Origin: JASGMR01 sp963664675 | GTDB lineage: Bacteria > Thermotogota > Thermotogae > Petrotogales > Kosmotogaceae | Direction: 5' to 3' | Length of the DNA stretch: 64,000 nt | Assembly (NCBI GenBank): GCA_963664675.2 | Contig: CAXXLB010000002.1 | Span: forward strand, 558,001-622,000 | In this document: in pieces, positions 27,014 to 35,397 of the stretch | Layout: every line of letters begins with the position of its first letter | How positions within the stretch are numbered: the stretch's first letter is position 1 | Translations under genes and position numbers: made by a program | The notes under the pieces: model-generated | What the model saw: the letters and a program-made list of their open reading frames with translations, nothing else | The model's database searches: none | Told to the model about the DNA's origin: nothing

Positions 27014-27979
27014 TTATATCACGGGTATCTCTTCGAATGTTGCCGTTATGTCTTTGTCCTTATTCATCTTTATTATTATGGGATAAGTGTCTCCCGACTG
27101 GTCTCCCGACCATCCAGAAAATTCCCATCCCGGGCTTGCCTCAGGAGTCAATTCAACATATTCGCCGTATTCATATTCATCCTTTTCGGGATCTATTTGA
27201 ACTTCTCCTTCTCCGATGATTTCAATCGCTAAAGTGTATTTTTCAACTTCAAAATTGGCTGTAATACTTTTATCTTCATTCATGATTATTTCTTCCGAAG
27301 GGTCGTTTCCCGACAGATCTCCTGTCCACTCATCGAATTCCCATCCGGGAGAAGCCTGTGCAGTTAATTGAACAACATCATTGTAATAATAAGGTCCGTT
27401 CGGAGAAATTGAAACCATTCCTGCACCGGTTGTTTCGACGGATAAGTAATATTCTATTTCTTCAAAGATAGCAGTGACATTCGTATTTCCCAAAATATCT
27501 ATTTGGACTACACTGGAATCGGATGTTATATAGCCGGTCCATCCCACAAATTCCCAGCCCGTAGCAGGCAAAGCGGTTAATTCGACTGTTTCTTCATATT
27601 CGTATTTTTCTTTTGAAGGATTCACGGTAACCGTTCCTTCTCCGGTAACGGAAGCTGTGAGAGTGTATTCGTTCTTTGTGAAGTTTGCGGTTATAGCGGT
27701 GTCTCCCTCGATTTGAATGGTTGTGGGATTTTCATCACCGGTGAGGTTTCCCTCCCAGTTCAAAAAACTCCAGCCTGAATTTGGAATCGCTTCTAAAATC
27801 ACATTTGAATGCTTGGCATATTTCCCGTTTTCCGGATTTTTATCTCCCGTTTCATTAACGATACCACCTTCGGCCGGGTTACACGTAATGTTCAGAGCAT
27901 AGTACCATTTATAGTGACATCCTGACGAAATGAGTAAAACTATTATGATCAGTGCTATAAAAAAGATAGATTTCTTCAC
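27014..27979 (-). CDS. Lipoprotein with four InlB B-type repeats
   Basis: A 321-residue surface lipoprotein. The signal peptide ends in LLISSGC, a lipobox with the acylated cysteine at 21. The rest is four repeats of about 73 residues, each with the pattern YTLxxxxxGxGxVxxxP...Y...VxLTAxAxxGWEFxxWxG followed by ITAxFE. This is the divergent InlB B-repeat (Flg_new_2/Bact repeat) fold of ubiquitin-like beta modules common in surface proteins. No catalytic or anchoring domain follows. It could mediate adhesion or be a wall spacer; function is unknown. Confidence 0.85.
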   Translation of the reverse strand: MKKSIFFIALIIIVLLISSGCHYKWYYALNITCNPAEGGIVNETGDKNPENGKYAKHSNVILEAIPNSGWSFLNWEGNLTGDENPTTIQIEGDTAITANFTKNEYTLTASVTGEGTVTVNPSKEKYEYEETVELTALPATGWEFVGWTGYITSDSSVVQIDILGNTNVTAIFEEIEYYLSVETTGAGMVSISPNGPYYYNDVVQLTAQASPGWEFDEWTGDLSGNDPSEEIIMNEDKSITANFEVEKYTLAIEIIGEGEVQIDPEKDEYEYGEYVELTPEASPGWEFSGWSGDQSGDTYPIIIKMNKDKDITATFEEIPVI

Positions 27980-28228
27980 TGTATTCCCCCCTTTTTAATT
28001 TCTTAATGAAATCATTACCATATAATTTGATTATATTACTTAAAAACCATATTTCCAAAAACATCGATTAATTGAACTGAAATTTCCCCTCATATTTGAT
28101 ATATTAAACCATTTTGTCAACAGATGAATTTACTTTCAATATTTTACGGTGGCCTACTGTAGTACTGTACAAAGCATTTTTAAATTTCCACGAGAAAGGG
28201 ATGTGATATATTTTTGAATTCAAAGATT

Positions 28229-28270
28229 TTTAAAAAACTCAGATCAACCCAAAAAAACAACATCTGAGTT
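28229..28270 (-). terminator. Terminator after the 126-residue hypothetical gene
   Basis: AACTCAGAT (28236-28244) pairs perfectly with ATCTGAGTT (28262-28270), and the minus strand continues into T residues. The rest of 27980-28456 shows no feature except the doubtful small frame listed next. Confidence 0.7.
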
Positions 28271-28276
28271 GAACGA

Positions 28277-28435
28277 ATGGAGATGATGACTAAAGAGCTA
28301 AATAGCATTGCAAAAAAGAGAAATGTATACAATGATGATAATCAGGATATTATTCTGAATTTATGTTGTGGAAAAGTGATAGAAAAAATTTTTTTGAACA
28401 TTCATAACCCAGGAGAACGGTTTTTATTTTTATGA
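28277..28435 (+). CDS. Possible small protein, unsupported
   Basis: A 52-codon frame with ATGs at 28277, 28283 and 28286. The predicted peptide begins MEMMTKELNSIAKKRN and is polar, with two adjacent cysteines. The only support is a modest ribosome-site-like AATGGAG before the third ATG. It may be a remnant of a longer gene or chance. Confidence 0.15.
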   Translation: MEMMTKELNSIAKKRNVYNDDNQDIILNLCCGKVIEKIFLNIHNPGERFLFL

Positions 28436-28456
28436 TTTTTTGAAGTCGAAGGTTTT

Positions 28457-28837
28457 TCAGTCACCGGTCATTTTTTCAATTTCATCAATCAGATCTTCCA
28501 GTTCCGGATCTTCGTATTGAATTTTATTATGCTCACCTCTGTCTTTGAGTTTGTAATTGTTCTCCTCAAAGACACGTTTGACAGGATGAATATATCTTTT
28601 TGTCAGATTTTCATAGAAAATTTTTATTAGAAAGACTTCTATATAATCCTTTTCGAAGGGATATTTTACTATATAATAGATTTTACCTCCCCGTTCCTCT
28701 TTGTTGAAGTTATAGCTCTCATAAATTTCTTTATGGTGCAGGATATTTTTATACGGGCTGTTGACCTTATATCGGTATAAATTATGTGTCGATTCCGGAT
28801 CTTTGATAAAAACATTATAAATGCTGATTTTTTTCAT
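28457..28837 (-). CDS. Hypothetical protein, 126 residues
   Basis: Not recognised. A polar, tyrosine- and lysine-rich protein without signal peptide or membrane segment; the C-terminal 25 residues are strongly acidic (DPELEDLIDEIEKMTGD). It is monocistronic with its own terminator and starts at ATG 28837. Base composition is more AT-rich than the metabolic genes to the left, in keeping with an accessory region. Confidence 0.55.
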   Translation of the reverse strand: MKKISIYNVFIKDPESTHNLYRYKVNSPYKNILHHKEIYESYNFNKEERGGKIYYIVKYPFEKDYIEVFLIKIFYENLTKRYIHPVKRVFEENNYKLKDRGEHNKIQYEDPELEDLIDEIEKMTGD

Positions 28838-28934
28838 AATATTCTATAATACCAGAACTTTTCAACTTTATAGATAGAAGCAGAAAGAAAAAATAATCTG
28901 TTAGAAAGAACGAATGAATTTATATGAAGTTTTT

Positions 28935-29234
28935 TTATGAATTCATTCGATTTCCTCTATTTTCCTTCCCGCTATTTTGAAAATTATCATTAACAAAGTC
29001 CCAGGGGTCCACTATTAGTATGGGAAAAATCACTGGTGAAAATACGAAGGCTAAAATTATTAACACCTCAAAAATTAAAATGAAAGAAATTGTGACGTTT
29101 TTAATGGCAAATTTCTTTTGAGAGGCGTTCTCAAAACTTCTTACATATTTTATTATATTAAATAATCCAATAAGATATGCAATCGCAAAAATCAGTGAAC
29201 ATCCTTCTTTTAATCTACTCGGAGAAATAGCTGC
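28935..29234 (-). pseudogene. Startless membrane-protein reading frame, probable gene remnant
   Basis: The minus strand is open for 99 codons between a TGA and a TAA, with no ATG, GTG or TTG near the beginning. The translation has two convincing membrane segments (CSLIFAIAYLIGLFNII and ISFILIFEVLIILAFVF) separated by a basic, polar loop (KYVRSFENASQKK), and continues PVIFPILIVDPWDF. Such a pattern is unlikely by chance in this AT-rich sequence. Best read as a small integral membrane protein that has lost its start, or one using a rare ATT/CTG start. Confidence 0.4.
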
Positions 29235-29280
29235 TCAAATCCGCTTTGAAAATTTTTATTATTAGTGTGAATTTATTTTC

Positions 29281-29919
29281 CTAATAATCTAAATAATCTA
29301 ATTCCAGGAATTCTCCCATTTTTCTCGATTCCGAATACATTTCCTGAATGTAATCAGACAGATATGGTTGAAATAATATTCCGTTCACTTCAAATTTTTC
29401 TTTTAAAAAATCTTCATAATTCAAATCTTTGGTGTTATTCGGTACTATCATCACCGAAAATATTTCCGAGGGATAAATTGCGATAGTGTCATGAGGCGAA
29501 TATTTGAAAAAATCACCTATATTAAGAATTCTGTATCTTGCAAATAAATCTTTTGTATCAATTATGATTTCTTTTTCAGAGAAATTTTTGATTGTCAGGT
29601 AATAATAATTTTTGATATCTTTTAAAAACAGGGTGATTTGAATATTGTAAAACTCGGCAGATAAACCCGCATCCTTTCCAATATATGGAAATGAATGGTA
29701 ATAATAAAAGAAACTCAAGGCATCGAAAGGCATGAGATAAAAAGTAACATCATCATCCACATATACACATCCCGTTTCCATATCGGGATTTGACTCTTTT
29801 GCTTCCAACTCTTTCAGAAAATACTCATCGTATATTGTTGGATAGTCAATATAATATTCTGCCGAAAGAGCGATTATCGAAACGAATAAAACAAAAATCA
29901 AAAAAATGATTTTCTTCAT
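29281..29919 (-). CDS. Exported hypothetical protein
   Basis: Not recognised. The frame opens at 29985, but ATG 29919 has AAGGAG 7 nt ahead and gives a clean signal peptide (KKIIFLIFVLFVSIIALS), for a 212-residue product. The mature part is rich in aromatic and acidic residues with alternating strand-like segments (YYYLTIKNFSEKEIIIDTKD), suggesting a beta-sandwich. No lipobox. Lies in a run of small accessory genes on the minus strand. Confidence 0.6.
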   Translation of the reverse strand: MKKIIFLIFVLFVSIIALSAEYYIDYPTIYDEYFLKELEAKESNPDMETGCVYVDDDVTFYLMPFDALSFFYYYHSFPYIGKDAGLSAEFYNIQITLFLKDIKNYYYLTIKNFSEKEIIIDTKDLFARYRILNIGDFFKYSPHDTIAIYPSEIFSVMIVPNNTKDLNYEDFLKEKFEVNGILFQPYLSDYIQEMYSESRKMGEFLELDYLDY

Positions 29920-30144
29920 GACCCACTCCTTAATTTCAGTTTTTGAGCTGTCCAATATCATCACAACGTACTTCTCAATAAACATTATATCCCTGATTTT
30001 ATGTTTATTGTACCGGAATCGTTTTTAATTGTATTGTATATTGAAGTTCTTCCCTTTCTGGCCGGACTTTGTTCCATTCTACGATTGTCTGAGCCGGTAT
30101 ATTTTGTTTGAAATGAACAAGCTGAACGATCATAGCTAAACAAA

Positions 30145-30231
30145 TGCTCACCATTGAATTTAAATGGTGAGCAACATGAAGAGAAATAAAAATTAGTAAT
30201 AGTACATAATCGTATTAACATAATTATAGCA
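30145..30231 (-). ncRNA. Candidate small RNA, copy 1
   Basis: On the minus strand an extended -10, TGCTATAAT (30223-30231), is followed about 50 nt later by an 11-bp perfect stem, TGCTCACCATT/AATGGTGAGCA (30145-30173). The same order and much of the sequence recur at 49335-49430. The T run after this copy's stem is weak. No open frame lies between promoter and stem. The rest of 29920-30436 shows nothing else. Confidence 0.4.
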
Positions 30232-30436
30232 CTTTTATCAGATAAATTATCAAAATTTGAAAACAATCCGTCGAGTTAAATGAGAGCCGATAGAGGATGC
30301 GAGAATTTTCTTTTGAATAATAATTAAAATAAAGTACATTATGAGGCGAATGAAAAATTCCCTCTTTTTGTTTTACCAAACTAACATCGCTCTTTATATG
30401 TTATCGAAAGATGATGATAGAGTAGATTTTTGAAAG

Positions 30437-30897
30437 GTGAATATGGAGAAAGAAATATTTATAACAGGAACGAATATTTCAAAAAAACTATAAGTCCAAT
30501 AATGAAATTATTAATTTTCCCTGATCTTTCTATTGAACAGAATTAAAACTGGCGGTTCAAAAAATCATCGATAGTGATGACTTTGTATTTATCGAATATT
30601 TTCATTTTATCGATAAGATACATAATGAATTCCTGTGCTACGGCTTTATCTTCTCCAGGTTCATATAGAAGAACTTTGGCACCACTTGTGTAATAACCCC
30701 ACACGCTCCACAGATAGCCGTAATCGTTTTTCGATGATGATAACAATTCCTGATTTTCCTCACTCGGTTTGGCTTCCAACTGAAAGCTGGAAAATTTTTC
30801 AACATCAAATATTTCTCCATACTCATTTTTAAAGAACATAAACTCACCACCCATTCAGAGTTTCGGTGTCGATAACGAAAAAATTCCCCATATTCAC
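30437..30897. repeat. Small-gene cassette bounded by inverted repeats, copy 1
   Basis: GTGAATATGG (30437-30446) and its reverse complement CCATATTCAC (30888-30897) enclose the gene at 30543-30839. The same pair encloses two similar small genes at 49.5-50.4 kb. Confidence 0.55.
30543..30839 (-). CDS. Small cassette protein, family 1
   Basis: A 98-residue cytosolic protein of unknown function, starting at ATG 30839 (GGTGGTGAG ahead). It is a clear paralogue of the gene at 49604-49894: both begin MFFKNE-GEIFDVE-FSSFQLEAK, share LWSVWG-YTSGAKVLL and end with IFDKYK-ITI-DFLNR. Predicted as a compact alpha/beta domain. Its repetition in boundary-marked cassettes next to a candidate small RNA suggests accessory or mobile-gene biology, possibly immunity or regulation, but nothing identifies an activity. 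Confidence 0.65.
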   Translation of the reverse strand: MFFKNEYGEIFDVEKFSSFQLEAKPSEENQELLSSSKNDYGYLWSVWGYYTSGAKVLLYEPGEDKAVAQEFIMYLIDKMKIFDKYKVITIDDFLNRQF

Positions 30898-31123
30898 TAC
30901 ATAAATTTTAACATTACCGGCATAAAATATATAAGTGTCTGAATCACCCTTTATATATGAAGTTGTTTTTCAAAAAAACCTTCTAATCGATTGGAAGGAT
31001 CTCTTAGTTATATTTCCGTTGAATCATGCCGCAATAAAATCCAAAAATTTAATTGTATTGTAAAAATTTAACTCTTTGTTTTCTGAAATTAAAAACATCC
31101 CGATAGAATTTTATCCGGGACCT

Positions 31124-31620
31124 TCAGAGAAAATTGAAAGTGTGTTCGATTTGAATGGTGGGTGGGAAAATTATATTTTTTATTACGTTTATAATGGATA
31201 AATAAAGAATTTTCATAAATGAATCATCGCCTGAAAATACACTTTTTGTCCTGGTTACCCTTTTAATATGCCAGCTTATATTCTCTGTTGAATTCACCCT
31301 ATAGATAAATTTCCTTATTTCTTCCCAATAGTTTCTCCATGGTTATATTGACATGTAATATTTTGTATTCCTCTTGTGCAGAAACATTTTCATATTCGTG
31401 CCGTCGCTAATACTTTGTCGGAGGGTACCCTCGTTCCAACCAGTTTTTGAGAGATGCTCGCCGACTTCATCCGTAATAGAATGATTCGGCTCATATGATT
31501 AAGAATTTCTCGAAGCTATTTGAGTGTTCACTCACATTACGGTCTTGATATTCACTCACCATCCTTGTGGTAGCTTGTCAATGAACTTTAACGGCCCAGT
31601 TTCCCTTGCCAGTCTATTCT
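31124..31620 (-). pseudogene. IS256-family transposase relic
   Basis: Minus-strand translation of 31124-31330 gives an open segment with the IS256 transposase C-terminal pattern: YWEEIRKFIYRVNSTENIS, then RVTRTKSVFSGDDSFMKILY. In the family this follows the last catalytic glutamate. Upstream the frame is broken by stops and no full transposase can be rebuilt. The rest of 30898-31728 shows nothing else. Confidence 0.65.
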
Positions 31621-31728
31621 GTATTTAAAAATATTTGAAATTTTAGTTTGGTGTTCTTGACAATATGTAAAAAATATTATACACTATGTCCAACATAACA
31701 TACTTTTTGGATAAAGGAGTGAACATTT

Positions 31729-32223
31729 ATGACATATAAAAGCAAAAGAACAATTACCAGTATGGTTGTGGATGTGATTCTTGTTGTAACCTACATCATC
31801 TACGCCCTTGGAAAATATGAGGCGGGATCGGGAGATTTAAAATCATGGGCGATTTTCATGTTGATTTTCATCGGTATCGGTGTGGCATTACAGATCATAA
31901 TTCAGATTGTTTTTCATATTGCACTCGCTTTTGGGCTCGCTGTGAAGGAGCATGTGAGGGGTAACGAAGAAACCGATAAAGTGGTCAGAACACTTAACTC
32001 TTCAATGGTTAAAGACGAAATGGATAAATTGATAGGTCTGAAATCCGGGCATTTTGGCCATATTTTTTCGGGGGGAGGTTTTCTGGCTGCGCTTGTAGCA
32101 TTGGCCTTCGGAGTATCGGGTGTTTTTGCATTGCATATAATACTTGGTGCATTCGCAGTTAGTTCATTTGCCGAAAATATCGTGAGAATTTATTTCTATG
32201 AAAAGGGCGTTCATAATGGCTAA
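31729..32223 (+). CDS. Membrane protein co-encoded with an XRE regulator (DUF2178-like)
   Basis: A 164-residue protein with four hydrophobic segments (about 10-28, 40-62, 66-76 and 115-145), a cytosolic central part (KEHVRGNEETDKVVRTL) and a glycine-rich turn (HIFSGGGF). The arrangement of a small membrane protein followed by a tiny XRE-type regulator is common in bacteria and archaea. The ribosome site GGAG precedes ATG 31729 by 9 nt. It overlaps the next gene by 8 nt. Function unknown; possibly membrane signal for the regulator. Confidence 0.7.
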   Translation: MTYKSKRTITSMVVDVILVVTYIIYALGKYEAGSGDLKSWAIFMLIFIGIGVALQIIIQIVFHIALAFGLAVKEHVRGNEETDKVVRTLNSSMVKDEMDKLIGLKSGHFGHIFSGGGFLAALVALAFGVSGVFALHIILGAFAVSSFAENIVRIYFYEKGVHNG

Positions 32224-32446
32224 AAAGTTGGTTATAACCAATAATATAAGAAAGCTGCGCTTTTTTGCAAACGAAATGACACAACTGGAACTTGCGGAAA
32301 GGGCGGGTATTTCACGCCAGACTATCATAGCTCTGGAAGCAGAAAAATATACACCGTCGCTGGAAATGGCGTTTCGGATTGCGGATGTTTTTGGTGTTCC
32401 GATAGGAGAGGTTTTCGAATGTAAATCGGCGGAGGGTAAAAAATGA
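32216..32446 (+). CDS. Small XRE-family DNA-binding protein (YozG-like)
   Basis: A 76-residue helix-turn-helix protein from ATG 32216. The HTH is clear: MTQLELAERAGISRQTIIALE, then YTPSLEMAFRIADVFG, typical of the short YozG/Cro-type regulators. It overlaps the membrane gene before it (8 nt) and the flavodoxin gene after it (4 nt), forming one operon. Presumably regulates this operon, perhaps in response to the membrane protein. Confidence 0.85.
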   Translation: MAKKLVITNNIRKLRFFANEMTQLELAERAGISRQTIIALEAEKYTPSLEMAFRIADVFGVPIGEVFECKSAEGKK

Positions 32447-32910
32447 AGAAGGCTCTCGTTGTGGTGTATTCTTATCATCATATGAACACGGAAAAGATCG
32501 CTCGTGTTATGGTGGAAAAATTGAGAGCGGATTTAAAACATCCGGGGGATATCGATATAGAGGAAATAAGAAATTATGACCTCGTAGGCTTTGGAGCGGG
32601 AATAGATAGCGGAAAACATTACGAACCAATTCTTAAACTGGCAACGAATCTTCCCGTGGTGAAGAATAAAACGGCATTCATTTTTTCAACCAGTGCCATT
32701 TTTGGAGAGAAAAAAATGATCCGTGATCATGCGGCATTGAGAGATATTCTGATTTCAAAGGGATACAATATTGTTGGTGAATTCAGTTGTCCGGGATTCA
32801 ACACGAACAGTTTTATCAAATATTTTGGCGGTATGAGCAGAGGAAGACCGAATGCAGAAGATCTTGCAAAAGCTGAAGGTTTCGCCGCCGGTCTGAAGAA
32901 GTATATATAA
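32443..32910 (+). CDS. Flavodoxin-family protein
   Basis: A 155-residue single-domain flavodoxin. The FMN phosphate loop is VVYSYHHMNTEKIA (about 7-20), followed by DLVGFGAGIDSGKHY and the aromatic-binding segment IFSTSAIFGEKK. The phosphate loop lacks the usual threonine-rich spacing (HHMNT instead of T-x-T-G-N-T), which also occurs in MioC/HemG-like proteins. It overlaps the HTH gene by 4 nt. Likely an electron carrier or FMN reductase. Confidence 0.8.
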   Translation: MKKALVVVYSYHHMNTEKIARVMVEKLRADLKHPGDIDIEEIRNYDLVGFGAGIDSGKHYEPILKLATNLPVVKNKTAFIFSTSAIFGEKKMIRDHAALRDILISKGYNIVGEFSCPGFNTNSFIKYFGGMSRGRPNAEDLAKAEGFAAGLKKYI

Positions 32911-32932
32911 CCTGTATAAAAGCTGAAAAACA

Positions 32933-33049
32933 GTGTCTAGTATGTAGTGTCCGGTGCCTGGTGAAAGGCAGCAGAGCAGAGAATAGAGAACATAAAAACA
33001 GTGTTTAGTGTCTAGTGCTTGGTGCCTGAAAGACAGTGTTTGGTGTCGG
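32933..33049. repeat. Degenerate heptamer array, left of the IS3 element
   Basis: Two runs of head-to-tail 7-mers of type GTGnnTR: 32933-32967 (GTGTCTA, GTATGTA, GTGTCCG, GTGCCTG, GTGAAAG) and 33001-33049 (seven units in perfect register, including AAAGACA). Between them is a GAGAATA-type run. Starts 22 bp after the flavodoxin stop. Confidence 0.75.
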
Positions 33050-33084
33050 ACGGACCCCAAAATATTGGACAAAAACAACTCGTA

Positions 33085-34029
33085 TCAACGTTTTACTAAA
33101 ACTTCCTTGCCAAAGCTCTGAATTGCATTAAATTGTTTGGGAGTTTTATAACCCAAAGATGAATGTGGTCTTAAGTTGTGATAATAATCCATATATACTA
33201 GATACTTTAAATACAAGTCTTTTACACTTTTAAATTTATTCAAAGCAACAAATTCTCTTTCCAGATTCGCATGCTGAGATTCAATAAATGCCTGGGAATC
33301 AGGATTATGTTTGTATCCAAATTCATGGATTATTCCTAATTCTTCCATTTTTTCTCTTGTTTTATTTGCTTTGAATTGTGATCCGTTATCTGTTCTTATC
33401 ACCTCTGGTTTTTCTCCTCTTGCTTTTATCGCTATTTCTATTAGTTCCAGGAAATCTTCATGTGTGCATCTCTTTCCTATGTGTGTTGCTACTATGTTCC
33501 TGTCATAGACGTCTATTATATCTAACAATGGTACTATTCCATCTCCACCTGCATTAAAGAACTTTATATCTGCTTCCCATAATTGATTCTGCTTTGTTAT
33601 TGTTCTATTCTGTGCCCTTTTGACTGGGTGTTTTGTCCTGTTTTCATATTTTCTTACCAGCCCTAATTCCTTTCTAAATCCATGTAACCTGTTGTGTCCA
33701 ATATATATTCCATATTTGTAATACAGATAGCTTTTCATCTTCTTTGAGCCCATTGTTTTTATATAGTACTCTGGGTTCATTGCATCTTCATTCTTACACT
33801 TTTCCAGTATTAGTTCCTTTAACTCTTCATTCCTTATCTTCCCATTCATTGTATTCACAAATTCGCTTTTCTTTCTGCCTCTTTTCTTATATTCCTTTGC
33901 TTGATTCTTTTCTTTGAAATGATAATAATATGTGCTTTTCTTTATTTCCAACATCTCTATTATTCTTTTGAATGGATATCCTTTTTCTTTCAATTCTTTT
34001 GTTAATAGGTATTTGCCTCTTTTATTCAT
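33085..34029 (-). CDS. IS3-family transposase OrfB (DDE integrase)
   Basis: A 314-residue protein with an N-terminal HTH_21-like region (ELKEKGYPFKRIIEML) and an rve integrase core. The catalytic triad is visible: Asp in LWEADIKF, Asp in VIRTDNGSQF, and Glu in AFIESQHANLERE, 35 residues after the second Asp, as expected for DDE(35). The C-terminal RPHSSLGYKTPKQFN is typical. Its ATG overlaps the OrfA stop by 4 nt, so it may be made by coupling or by -1 slippage at the A-rich stretch upstream. Both frames are intact. Confidence 0.92.
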   Translation of the reverse strand: MNKRGKYLLTKELKEKGYPFKRIIEMLEIKKSTYYYHFKEKNQAKEYKKRGRKKSEFVNTMNGKIRNEELKELILEKCKNEDAMNPEYYIKTMGSKKMKSYLYYKYGIYIGHNRLHGFRKELGLVRKYENRTKHPVKRAQNRTITKQNQLWEADIKFFNAGGDGIVPLLDIIDVYDRNIVATHIGKRCTHEDFLELIEIAIKARGEKPEVIRTDNGSQFKANKTREKMEELGIIHEFGYKHNPDSQAFIESQHANLEREFVALNKFKSVKDLYLKYLVYMDYYHNLRPHSSLGYKTPKQFNAIQSFGKEVLVKR

Positions 34030-34376
34030 TCTTCCTTTTCTGTTTTTTTTAATATCTCTTTCAATATTTGATTTTCCATCATTAATGTTCCTAATTCATC
34101 TATTAGTTCTTCTTTTTCCATTTCCTTTTTCTTTTCTAATCCATATTCTTTGTATAATACCGGTGGTATCTTTTCTTTCTTTGTCCTTTTGTCTCCTAAT
34201 ACCCTTATTATTTCATCTTCTCCATTTATCCTGTATCTTCCTACCCACCCTGATATTGTTGTTGAGGGTACTGCATATTTATTTGAGAGTCCTTCTAATG
34301 TCATTTCTGTCTCTCTGTACTCTTTTATTACTTTTATTTTTAATTCCTTAGAGTATTCTTTTTTCTTTCTCTTCAT
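34026..34376 (-). CDS. IS3-family transposase OrfA (HTH)
   Basis: A 116-residue DNA-binding subunit. The helix-turn-helix spans LKIKVIKEYRETEMTLEGLS with KYAVPSTTISGWVGRY, and a leucine-zipper-like coiled coil follows (ELIDELGTLMMENQILKEIL), as in IS150/IS3-type OrfA. Starts at ATG 34376 behind AAGGGGTGAAAG. Confidence 0.9.
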   Translation of the reverse strand: MKRKKKEYSKELKIKVIKEYRETEMTLEGLSNKYAVPSTTISGWVGRYRINGEDEIIRVLGDKRTKKEKIPPVLYKEYGLEKKKEMEKEELIDELGTLMMENQILKEILKKTEKEE

Positions 34377-34445
34377 TCTTTCACCCCTTATCCTTTATTT
34401 TATTTTACTATTACTAGTTTCTTTGTCCTATTCTTTTTTGGGGTG

Positions 34446-35074
34446 AAATAGGAACATAAAAACAGTGTTTGGTGTCTATGCTTAGTGCCTGAAAGACAGT
34501 GTTTGGTAGCAAAGCAGAGAATAGAGAACAGGGAATTGATAACGGGCGGAAAAAGTTAAAGAGCTGAAAAGCTTAACCACTTAAAAATAGTTTTGAGAAT
34601 AGAGAATTGGGAATAGACAACAGGAAAACAGTGTATAGTGTTTTGTGCTTGGTGCCTGAAAGACAGTGTTTGGTGCGTAGTGCCTGGTGAGCCGGTGCAT
34701 AGTGAAAAAACGACCATAAAAAATCTAATCCTTATACAACTGTTTAACTATTGCTTAACCATTGTCCAACAATCGTTCAACCATAGCTGAAAAGGCTCAA
34801 GAGCAAAAAAGCTGAAAGACAGTGTCTAGTGCGTAGTGTCCGGTGCCTGGTGAAAGGGCAGCAGAGCAGAGCAGATAATAGAGAACATAAAAACAGTGTC
34901 TGGTGCGTAGTGCTCTGAGAGAAACAAAAATCTGCTGATTTTCTTTCTTTTTCCTTATGGTGTTTTTCCATGCGTTGTTCCCCCGCTCGTTCACCGCTTT
35001 GCTATCGTTCAGCTATTGTTCAACTATCGCTTTCCCATCGCTCAGCTATTGTTCGTCAATTGTTGGACTATCGT
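34446..35074. repeat. Heptamer and 11-mer repeat region right of the IS3 element
   Basis: Non-coding. GTGnnTR heptamers run at 34465-34510, 34636-34720, 34822-34855 and 34893-34915. GAGAATA heptamers run at 34595-34622 (GAGAATA, GAGAATT, GGGAATA, GACAACA). 11-mers of the CAAnTGTT/CTATTGTTCA type run at about 34740-34790 and 34987-35074, the second ending at the thioredoxin-like stop codon. Confidence 0.75.
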
Positions 35075-35395
35075 TCATTCCATAGCATTTTCCACTCTGT
35101 TCATGTACTCGATGATGAAATCAATACTGAAATTTCTCGAAAATCTTGTGAGTTCTTTCCCTTTATTAAACAGAACGATCGTCGGAGAGGTAAAAATTTG
35201 AAAAGTTCCGGATAGTTCGGGAAAAGAAGAGAGATTAATTTTATAAAAATTCCATTTTTCATATTTCTCTTCAAGAAGAACCAATTTTCTTTCAACAGCT
35301 ACACATGGTGAACACCCTTCGATTTTAAACAGAACAACGGAAAGTTCATCACTTTCAAGTTTTTCCTGATATGTGTTTCCAGATAGTTCCAGCAT
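35075..35395 (-). CDS. Thioredoxin-like protein
   Basis: A 106-residue thioredoxin fold with the redox motif CSPC (EGCSPCVAVE, about residues 28-31) and the cis-proline strand FTSPTIVLFNKG. Proline at the third position of the CxxC motif is usual for thioredoxin. It begins 2 nt after the exonuclease gene, so the two are co-translated. Could be a general disulfide reductase in oxidative damage repair alongside the nuclease. Confidence 0.85.
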   Translation of the reverse strand: MLELSGNTYQEKLESDELSVVLFKIEGCSPCVAVERKLVLLEEKYEKWNFYKINLSSFPELSGTFQIFTSPTIVLFNKGKELTRFSRNFSIDFIIEYMNRVENAME

Positions 35396-35397
35396 GA

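Larger units (their letters stand above)
33054..34445 (-). mobile_element. IS3-family insertion sequence
   Basis: The two transposase frames are enclosed by imperfect inverted repeats. The left end has ACCCCAAAATATTGGACAAA (33054-33073); the right end, read on the minus strand, has CACCCCAAAA followed by GGACAAA (34422-34445). The element is inserted inside a heptamer array, which continues on both sides. The exact termini and target duplication cannot be fixed by eye. Confidence 0.85.

Noticed and set aside
28236..28270. GATCAAC inside the terminator loop as another iteron site
   Set aside because: A single occurrence without partner sites; chance is sufficient.
29985..30266. 93-codon frame on the minus strand
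   Set aside because: Low-complexity polar translation without a ribosome site, and it overlaps the candidate small RNA promoter and stem. Not reported as a gene.
33932..34446. Plus-strand frames antisense to the IS3 genes
   Set aside because: Leucine/phenylalanine/serine-rich shadows of lysine-rich transposase coding; no ribosome sites.
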